6,339 nucleotides of DNA from QQUD01 sp039029915 (GTDB lineage Bacteria; Chloroflexota; Anaerolineae; Promineifilales; Promineifilaceae): the NCBI GenBank assembly GCA_039029915.1, contig JBCCFD010000457.1, forward strand, positions 1-6,339, read 5' to 3'. The stretch's first letter is position 1. The number at the start of each line of letters is the position of its first letter. Shown piece by piece: positions 1 to 4,939 of this stretch. The translations under genes were made by a program, and so were the position numbers. Under the pieces are notes generated by a model. The model was not told where the DNA came from. It did not search any database and saw nothing but the letters and a program-made list of their open reading frames with translations.

Positions 1-1
1 C

Positions 2-1930
2 ATGGATGAGGAAATGGAAGAAGAAGTCACTTTCTGGCCGGAAGCAGGAGAAGGGATTGTGATATCAGTGGTCGGTACCGATGGTTTAATCCCAAACTTT
101 GGTGACCGCATTGAAACCGGCATCTTTGCCCCCATTGATGATGATTCAGGAGTTGGGGTTGTGGCAGGTGAAGAGTATGACATCTTGATGATTACCCCAG
201 ACGAAACCACCCAAGTGCTCATGATCTACAATCTGAATGTGCCAGAACTGCGGGACCAAATGTCATATGTGGTGACTGAAGTAGGCGCCCTTGGTGGCGA
301 GCCTGACTTCAAACGGGGTGACACGTTCACGATTCAAATTCAATTAGGAAACTCACTTGACAGCAGCGCCCCCGAAGATTCACTCGATGTTACTTTTTCT
401 TTTAGCGGAAGCGTGTTCTCATTCATCGTGCCAAGCGATGCACCTGCACCCACAGCTGAAACATTGTCAGTATCTGGCGAAGCTGTTTCTCCGACCGCGA
501 ACGGTGCACCCCGACCTGTTGTTGTTCCGTTAGATCAATTCCCAATCGTCCAACTTGACGAACTTGTGGGGACTGCGTTCCAAATGCAAACCCGTTTCTT
601 AGAAAACCAAAACAAATGTTTTAACGGTAATAACATCATGGAAGCGGATATTTTAGAGGGTGGTGCCTTTATGGATGATTGTAACGCGGGTGATCCGGGT
701 CAACTTTGGACTCTTGTTCCATGGGACGATAGTGACGCTTATAAGCTCATCACATTGGAAGGAGCCAACCCAGATTATTGCCTTGAGTCGAACGAGTTTG
801 GCTTTGAAGTTGCAAACGGTGCTTCTTTGTTAAATGAGTGTATAGGAGTTACTGGCCAACTGTGGCACATTTATGAAACAGAACTGCCCGGATATTATCG
901 CTTGTCTTCTGTATTCCAAGAAGCTGACAATAAATGTTTGGAAGGAAACCGACTTGCTCCAGAATCTGTAAAGGAAGGGGCAGCGTTTATGGATAATTGT
1001 CTAAATGTCACCGGTCAATATTGGAAATTTGTTGATGGTACTACTTCTGGTGATGATGACAGCGGTGAAACGGCCGTTTTTGACCTCAGCGAGTATATCT
1101 ATCTTGATGATGTGATTCTCAACTCTTTTAATTATCCAGACCGGTATCTTGTGACTGGCGAAGGCGGAACGGCCGTTGAGCTCCTTCCCGTTGCCAATGA
1201 TAGTCCAGCCGAATTACAAACGCGCGCTGGATTTGCCATCTACGGCACGAGCGGGTCTGGTGAGGTCGTCTTATTACAGGTGTCCAATCCAGCGGGGGCA
1301 TTTGTTGTCGCCACTGCAGATGGTGTGGCCTTGTCCTTTTTAGACGGGTCAGACGGGTACACCGTAGAAGACGCTTTATTCTTTGTTGTGCCAGGTTTGG
1401 CTGGGCAGGGGCTTTCCTTTGAGTCCACCACCATCCCAAACCACTATCTACGTCATTTTAACTTTGTGCTTCAGTTAAATGAATATAACGATACGCAACT
1501 GTATTTAGAAGATGCCACTTTTATCCGTGAAGCACAAGGCAATTTCGCTGAAGCCACGCCAGAAAGTGCCGTTGGCATCCTGCAAGGACAAGTGCTTGAT
1601 GCGACCACTGCTGAACCAATTCCTAACGCGCTTGTTTGTATTCATTTTACAGATGCCTGCGTCTTTTCTGATGACAGCGGCAACTACACCATGCCAGATT
1701 TACCTGCTGAAGAACTGCTTATGGGCTCAAGAGCCGAAGGTTACTTTATTGCTGAAGAAACTGTGACCATTGTGGCTGGTGAAACCGTCATGCAAAACTT
1801 TGTTTTATCACCAGAGATTGTTGAAGGTGATATTCGTATCGTGCTGACCTGGGGTGAATCTCCTTCTGATTTAGTTCGTATCTGTACATTCCAGGCTACG
1901 AGAGTCAATTTATCAACTACGAAAATGTAG
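2..1930 (+). CDS. Large secreted/surface carbohydrate-binding protein (ricin-type trefoil + AbfB-like + CarboxypepD_reg-like), 5'-partial and C-terminally frameshifted
   Basis: The frame is open to the left edge and shows no signal peptide or ribosome binding site, so the true N-terminus is probably outside. Residue numbers count from the Met at position 2. Residues 15-145 are a beta-rich module I do not recognise, followed by a Pro/Ala/Ser/Thr linker (145-175). Residues 193-345 form a ricin-type beta-trefoil: three repeats, each with a Cys pair (C206/C227, C260/C280, C311/C333) and a GQxW signature (233-236, 285-288, 338-341). A GDDDSG linker leads to an AbfB/CBM42-like trefoil (365-510), whose best repeat reads IPNHYLRHFNFVLQL. 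Residues 525-603 resemble a carboxypeptidase-regulatory-like domain with the DDSGNYTMPDL turn. From 608 (IRIVLTWGESPSDL) a YfaP/DUF2135-like domain begins but is cut off by a frameshift after codon 624; the last 18 residues are out of frame. No catalytic domain is visible, so a role in binding glycans outside the cell is inferred. The domain calls are from pattern recognition. Confidence 0.85.
   Translation: MDEEMEEEVTFWPEAGEGIVISVVGTDGLIPNFGDRIETGIFAPIDDDSGVGVVAGEEYDILMITPDETTQVLMIYNLNVPELRDQMSYVVTEVGALGGEPDFKRGDTFTIQIQLGNSLDSSAPEDSLDVTFSFSGSVFSFIVPSDAPAPTAETLSVSGEAVSPTANGAPRPVVVPLDQFPIVQLDELVGTAFQMQTRFLENQNKCFNGNNIMEADILEGGAFMDDCNAGDPGQLWTLVPWDDSDAYKLITLEGANPDYCLESNEFGFEVANGASLLNECIGVTGQLWHIYETELPGYYRLSSVFQEADNKCLEGNRLAPESVKEGAAFMDNCLNVTGQYWKFVDGTTSGDDDSGETAVFDLSEYIYLDDVILNSFNYPDRYLVTGEGGTAVELLPVANDSPAELQTRAGFAIYGTSGSGEVVLLQVSNPAGAFVVATADGVALSFLDGSDGYTVEDALFFVVPGLAGQGLSFESTTIPNHYLRHFNFVLQLNEYNDTQLYLEDATFIREAQGNFAEATPESAVGILQGQVLDATTAEPIPNALVCIHFTDACVFSDDSGNYTMPDLPAEELLMGSRAEGYFIAEETVTIVAGETVMQNFVLSPEIVEGDIRIVLTWGESPSDLVRICTFQATRVNLSTTKM
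1069..1078. repeat. Iterated palindrome, copy 1 (AACGGCCGTT, full 10-mer)
   Basis: Perfect palindrome inside the large binding-protein gene, in the linker after the ricin-type trefoil; read there as Thr-Ala-Val (GETAVF). Confidence 0.9.
1168..1177. repeat. Iterated palindrome, copy 2 (AACGGCCGTT, full 10-mer)
   Basis: Perfect palindrome in the first AbfB-like repeat, read as Thr-Ala-Val (GGTAVE), only 99 bp from copy 1. Confidence 0.9.
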
Positions 1931-2223
1931 GGTCTATCGATGCGGCACCGTTTGCTCAATTAGATGTTGATGATACGAACGGTTTTGGACCAGAAACGAT
2001 TACGATTAGCGAGCGGTCATCTGGCACCTACTCCTATGTGGTTGAAATCTTTGCCGGTGGTGATTCATTTACCGGCGCGAATGTGAAAGTGTACGGCCCA
2101 TCCGGATTGATTGCTGAATTTGACGGCCCAACGGAGGCTGGTGTAAAAACATGGTGGGTCTTTGACCTCAATGGCGACAATGATGAAATCAGTGAGGTGA
2201 ATACCCTTGACCAATCGCCCTAA
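1870..2223 (+). pseudogene. Frameshifted C-terminal part of the upstream carbohydrate-binding protein (YfaP/DUF2135-like domain)
   Basis: This stretch is open in a different frame from the upstream gene, following a TGA at 1867-1869. From 1876 it reads SYLYIPGYESQ and continues with LDVDDTNGFGPETITI and GTYSYVVEIFAGG to a TAA at 2221-2223. It completes the domain whose first strand (IRIVLTWGESPSDL) lies at the end of the preceding frame. The family pattern continues DLDSHL...P, so restoring one A between 1874 and 1875 (GAT TCG TAT CTG) gives DLDSYLYIPG and one continuous protein of about 740 residues from position 2. An internal ATG at 2038 gives a 61-residue frame, but it falls mid-domain without a ribosome binding site, so it is not a separate gene. 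A real inactivating mutation and an assembly or sequencing error are both possible. The heptamer needed for programmed -1 slippage is absent. Confidence 0.82.
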
Positions 2224-2238
2224 TCATCAGTGCTAAGT

Positions 2239-2287
2239 GTTCCGAAGTTTCTAAAATGAAAACCGTGTTGGATAAAAGCTTCGGAAC
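2239..2287. repeat. Inverted repeat in the intergenic region, 9-bp perfect arms
   Basis: Arms GTTCCGAAG (2239-2247) and CTTCGGAAC (2279-2287) are perfect reverse complements. They extend inward by a G.T and two A.T pairs (2248-2250 with 2276-2278), leaving a 25-nt loop. No T-tract follows, so this is not a standard terminator. The right arm overlaps GGAACCTCG (2283-2291), which recurs directly at 2330-2338, and CCTCGAGG at 2287-2294 is itself palindromic. It could be a remnant of a dispersed REP/MITE-like element or an mRNA 3'-end structure. Confidence 0.55.
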
Positions 2288-2293
2288 CTCGAG

Positions 2294-2353
2294 GAAACGA
2301 AGATTATGGCTGTTGTTTTATTCTAAGTAGGAACCTCGTTTCACTTAATCTTC
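2294..2353. repeat. Overlapping inverted repeats, GAAACGAAGATTA region
   Basis: GAAACGA (2294-2300) is complementary to TCGTTTC (2336-2342), and GAAGATTA (2299-2306) to TAATCTTC (2346-2353). The left arms share two bases and the order is interleaved, so the pairings compete or could form a pseudoknot-like fold. No open frame of interest and no tRNA-like fold is visible here. The function is unknown. Confidence 0.4.
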
Positions 2354-2380
2354 AAGCACCTTAGTTTAAAATTTTAGAAA

Positions 2381-2412
2381 AACTGCCGGCGTAAGTCGGC
2401 AGTTCTTTGTTG
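2381..2412 (+). terminator. Rho-independent terminator
   Basis: Arms AACTGCCGGC (2381-2390) and GTCGGCAGTT (2395-2404) form a 10-bp stem with one G.U pair, closed by a GTAA (GNRA-type) tetraloop. The T-rich run CTTTGTTG follows at 2405-2412 and an A-tract precedes it (2378-2382). It lies 158 nt after the stop of the disrupted carbohydrate-binding gene and 94 nt before the methyltransferase start, so it separates the two transcription units. The rest of the 2413-2497 spacer shows only a TAAAAT hexamer (2480-2485) without a convincing -35 partner. Confidence 0.85.
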
Positions 2413-2497
2413 TAAAGGGAAAATGTAAAGTTGGCTTGGACAGTTATACGGCTGTTTCTGCTTCCACTCCCATTTGCGTTAAAATAGAGCCTTGCTT

Positions 2498-3721
2498 ATG
2501 AGTATTCTTAACCAACTTCCCTCACCTGCTGAGCGTGCTATCGCAGTGCGAATTGTGCCTGCGGCTGAGCGTGCCATCCGGCAGGGACACCCTTGGCTAT
2601 TTGAAGAGTCGATTGGCTCGGTGAGCTTTGAAGGCAAGGCGGGAGACACGGCCGTTATTTTCGACCGCAAAAAACGGTTCCTCGCCGTAGGGTTATATGA
2701 CCCCGATTCACCCGTCAAAGTGCGTATCCTGCACGCTGGTTCACCCGCTAAAATTAATGCTGACTGGTTTAAAAATAAACTTGATGAGGCACAAGCTATT
2801 CGCCAACCCCTCTTGAAAAAGGGGACGACGGGGTATCGTCTAATTCACGGCGAGAATGATGGCTTTGGGGGGCTGGTGGTTGATCGGTATGCGGAAACGG
2901 CCGTTCTCAAACTGTACTCCCTCGCTTGGCTGCCCCATCTCCACACACTCGTTGATCTCTTGCCCGATGTTGTCCCTTTTGAACGGATTGTGTTGCGGCT
3001 CAGTCGGAATATTCAAGCCCAGGCAGGGCAGCTTGGTTTGCGAGATGGCATGGTGGTGTGGGGAACGGCCGTAAACGCACCCGTCCAATTCCTCGAAAAC
3101 AATCTTATCTTTGAAGCAGATGTCCAACACGGGCAAAAGACGGGCTTCTTTTTAGACCAGCGTGAAAATCGGGAGCGAGTTGAAAAGCTGGCCAAAGGGC
3201 GCTCCGTGCTAAACGTCTTTGCCTACACGGGTGGATTTTCTCTTTACGCTTTGCGTGGGGATGCAACTGAAGTGGTCAGCCTTGACCTAAGCCAACCTGC
3301 TATAAATGCCGCTCACAGAAACGTTACTTTGAATCCACTGCCTGTTGAAAGGCACAGCGCCATCGTGGCTGATGCGTTTGCTGGGATGACGAAGCTCAGC
3401 GAAGATAGAAAGCGGTTTGACATGGTCATCATCGATCCCCCATCATTTGCTAAGAAAAAAAGTGAAGTAGACCGCGCTATGTCTGCTTATCGGAAGCTGG
3501 TGAGGCTAGGGGTGAAGCTGGTTAATCGTGATGGTTTTTTTGTGATGGCGTCTTGTTCAAGCCGCATCCAAGCGCAGCCGTTTTTTGAGATAGTGCACAA
3601 TGCGGCGTGGGGGGCAAAACGGCCGTTGACCGAAATTGAACGCACCCAACACGCGCTAGATCATCCCATTACCTTCAAAGAAGCCGCTTATTTAAAATGT
3701 TTATTTGCAGAGGTAAAGTAA
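2498..3721 (+). CDS. rlmI: Class I rRNA large subunit methyltransferase, RlmI-type (PUA + SAM methyltransferase)
   Basis: The 407-residue protein matches the usual length and order of the RlmI (YccW) family, which methylates C5 of a cytosine in 23S rRNA (C1962 in E. coli) using S-adenosylmethionine in the cytoplasm. An N-terminal PUA domain (about 15-80, with GHPWLFEESIG at 30-40) is followed by the conserved RLIHGENDGFGGLVVDRY segment (114-131). The methyltransferase domain has GQKTGFFLDQRENR (212-224), SAM motif I VLNVFAYTGGFSLYAL (237-252), an acidic residue at 263 (SLDLS), the IIDPPSF motif (311-317), and ASCSS (351-355) with the probable catalytic Cys353. The ATG at 2498 is preferred over an in-frame TTG at 2492 because GAG at 2487-2489 then sits about 8 nt upstream. 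The gene is intact and is preceded by a terminator, so it has its own promoter. Orthology to RlmI rather than a paralogous RlmI/RlmK-like enzyme is inferred; the exact target base is not proven. Confidence 0.9.
   Translation: MSILNQLPSPAERAIAVRIVPAAERAIRQGHPWLFEESIGSVSFEGKAGDTAVIFDRKKRFLAVGLYDPDSPVKVRILHAGSPAKINADWFKNKLDEAQAIRQPLLKKGTTGYRLIHGENDGFGGLVVDRYAETAVLKLYSLAWLPHLHTLVDLLPDVVPFERIVLRLSRNIQAQAGQLGLRDGMVVWGTAVNAPVQFLENNLIFEADVQHGQKTGFFLDQRENRERVEKLAKGRSVLNVFAYTGGFSLYALRGDATEVVSLDLSQPAINAAHRNVTLNPLPVERHSAIVADAFAGMTKLSEDRKRFDMVIIDPPSFAKKKSEVDRAMSAYRKLVRLGVKLVNRDGFFVMASCSSRIQAQPFFEIVHNAAWGAKRPLTEIERTQHALDHPITFKEAAYLKCLFAEVK
2648..2655. repeat. Iterated palindrome, copy 3 (8-bp core ACGGCCGT)
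   Basis: Core 8-mer in the PUA domain of the rRNA methyltransferase gene, read as Thr-Ala-Val (GDTAVI). The flank is C on the left and T on the right, so the 10-mer is imperfect. Confidence 0.85.
2896..2905. repeat. Iterated palindrome, copy 4 (AACGGCCGTT, full 10-mer)
   Basis: Perfect palindrome in the rRNA methyltransferase gene, read as Thr-Ala-Val (AETAVL). Confidence 0.9.
3065..3072. repeat. Iterated palindrome, copy 5 (8-bp core ACGGCCGT)
   Basis: Core 8-mer in the rRNA methyltransferase gene, read as Thr-Ala-Val (WGTAVN); the right flank is A instead of T. Confidence 0.85.
3618..3627. repeat. Iterated palindrome, copy 6 (AACGGCCGTT, full 10-mer, different reading frame)
   Basis: Perfect palindrome near the 3' end of the rRNA methyltransferase gene, read in another frame as Lys-Arg-Pro-Leu (AKRPLT). 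This copy shows the conservation is of DNA, not of a peptide. Confidence 0.9.
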
Positions 3722-3771
3722 ATCATAAAAAGAAATTTGAATTCCCAAGCGGAACATGTGATTTACTTTCA

Positions 3772-3825
3772 GGAGAACAAAAACTTTAATGACCCAGTTC
3801 TATTTCAAAGAGCTTTTTGTTCTCC
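3772..3825 (+). other. Strong hairpin between rlmI-like gene and enolase-superfamily gene
   Basis: GGAGAACAAAAA (3772-3783) pairs perfectly with TTTTTGTTCTCC (3814-3825). CTTT (3784-3787) can also pair with AAAG (3807-3810) across a 3-nt bulge, leaving a 19-nt loop. The hairpin is 50 nt after the methyltransferase stop and 18 nt before the next ATG. It may terminate the methyltransferase transcript, although the T-run lies inside the stem rather than after it, or it may be a leader structure controlling the catabolic operon. A 13-codon frame preceded by AGGAG (3771-3775) starts inside it at 3789. Confidence 0.6.
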
Positions 3826-3843
3826 ACTAAATTGAGTCCTAAA

Positions 3844-4935
3844 ATGACGAAAATCGAAAAAATAGAAACGACTTTGTATCATATTCCGCTCTCAAGACCG
3901 ATGGTTGATGCCATCCACGGTGTACAAAACGAGTTTTCCCTTGTTGTCGTGAAGCTAACCACCTCTGATGGGGCTAAAGGGATGGGGTACACATACACGG
4001 TGGGCCAGGTGGGGGGCGCATCCATTGCTTCTTTGATCCGCGACACCTTAACCCCCATTCTCCTCGGCGAAGACCCTCGCAGAATTGAGCAGCTATGGCA
4101 AAAGATGTGGTGGGCTTTGCACTATGTAGGGAGAGGTGGCATTGCAGTCTTTGCAATTTCGGCCGTGGATGTGGCCCTGTGGGATTTGAAATCTAAAATG
4201 GCCAACGAACCGCTTTGGCGTTTCTTGGGTGGATTCAACAACAAAGTCGAGGCGTATGGTGGTGGTATCGATTTTGATTTGTCAATCGATGAGCTATTGG
4301 TGCAAACGCAAGGGTTTCTTGATGCAGGCATCCATGCCATCAAAATAAAAATTGGACGAGATGATATTGATATAGATCGACAACGGATTGCTGCCGTTCG
4401 GCAAATGCTCGGCCCCAAACGGAAGTTAATGGTTGATGTCAACATGAAATGGACGGTTGAGCAAGCGTTGAGAGCTGTTCGGTTTTTTGAACCATACAAC
4501 CTGTATTGGATTGAAGAACCGATTATTCCCGATGATGTTGATGGCCATCGGCGACTTGAAACTGAAGGAAAGATTGCGGTTGCAACAGGAGAAAATCTTC
4601 ATACGATTTATGAGTTCCAGCGGATGATTGCTGACGGGCGGGTTTCCTTTCCTGATGCTGATGTTTCCAATTTAGGCGGCATTACGGCTTGGATGAAAGT
4701 GGCTCATATTGCCGAAGCGCATAATCGTGAGATAACCACCCACGGGATTCAGGAGGTACACGTGAGCTGCTTAGCGGCCATCTCGAATGCATCCTTATTG
4801 GAAATCCACGCTTTTCGCTTGGATGATTTCTTAGTTCATCAATTGGAAATTGAAGATGGATATGCATTTGCTTCTGAACGACCGGGACACGGTGTTAGCT
4901 TAGATTGGGAAAAACTGGCCAAACATCAAGCTTGA
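3844..4935 (+). CDS. Enolase-superfamily enzyme, mandelate racemase/muconate lactonizing type; probable 3,6-anhydro-L-galactonate cycloisomerase
   Basis: The 363-residue protein has the family's full length and fold: an N-terminal capping domain (1-125) and a TIM-barrel. Catalytic positions are all present: the K-x-K pair K167/K169 (AIKIKIGRD), metal ligands D198 (MVDVN), E224 (WIEEP) and E250 (ATGE), D273 before GGIT, H300 (ITTHG) and E320 (LLEIH). These residues mark the mandelate racemase subgroup, which abstracts the proton alpha to a sugar-acid carboxylate with Mg2+. The specific substrate cannot be read from the motifs. The 4-nt gap to a GH117 gene suggests 3,6-anhydro-L-galactonate cycloisomerase (giving 2-keto-3-deoxy-galactonate), the known enolase-superfamily step in agar-sugar catabolism. 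A sugar-acid dehydratase, for example acting on galactarate, is the main alternative. The ATG at 3844 is preferred to an in-frame TTG at 3817, which lies in a hairpin arm and adds nine non-conserved residues. The Shine-Dalgarno is weak (GAG, 3834-3836). No secretion signal, so cytoplasmic. Confidence 0.88.
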   Translation: MTKIEKIETTLYHIPLSRPMVDAIHGVQNEFSLVVVKLTTSDGAKGMGYTYTVGQVGGASIASLIRDTLTPILLGEDPRRIEQLWQKMWWALHYVGRGGIAVFAISAVDVALWDLKSKMANEPLWRFLGGFNNKVEAYGGGIDFDLSIDELLVQTQGFLDAGIHAIKIKIGRDDIDIDRQRIAAVRQMLGPKRKLMVDVNMKWTVEQALRAVRFFEPYNLYWIEEPIIPDDVDGHRRLETEGKIAVATGENLHTIYEFQRMIADGRVSFPDADVSNLGGITAWMKVAHIAEAHNREITTHGIQEVHVSCLAAISNASLLEIHAFRLDDFLVHQLEIEDGYAFASERPGHGVSLDWEKLAKHQA

Positions 4936-4939
4936 TACT

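Noticed and set aside
1128..1439. Antisense open frame of about 100 codons opposite the AbfB-like domain
   Set aside because: Low-complexity, Arg/Gln-rich translation with no family resemblance; it mirrors a well-supported coding frame on the + strand.
1868..1880. Programmed -1 ribosomal frameshift joining the two frames of the binding protein
   Set aside because: The junction GAT TTA GTT CGT contains no X XXY YYZ slippery heptamer and no clear downstream stimulatory hairpin was seen; a one-base deletion explains the data better.
2492..2497. Upstream in-frame TTG as start of the rRNA methyltransferase
   Set aside because: It adds only two residues, and the ATG at 2498 is better placed relative to the weak GAG at 2487-2489.
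3737..3768. Promoter with TTGAAT (3737-3742) ahead of the two-gene operon
   Set aside because: No acceptable -10 hexamer sits 16-18 nt downstream; the best candidate (TTTACT) is 20 nt away and matches poorly.
3817..3843. Upstream in-frame TTG as start of the enolase-superfamily gene
   Set aside because: It lies in the 3' arm of a 12-bp hairpin, lacks a Shine-Dalgarno site, and adds nine residues before the family's usual N-terminal 'IEKIETTLY' start.
4160..4165. CGGCCG in the enolase-superfamily gene as an eighth copy of the iterated palindrome
   Set aside because: The flanks are T and T, so it lacks the 8-bp ACGGCCGT core; counted only as a 6-mer match.
4122..4499. Antisense open frame of 125 codons opposite the enolase-superfamily gene
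   Set aside because: The + strand here encodes the catalytic KxK and DxN motifs, and the antisense product shows no recognisable domain or ribosome binding site.
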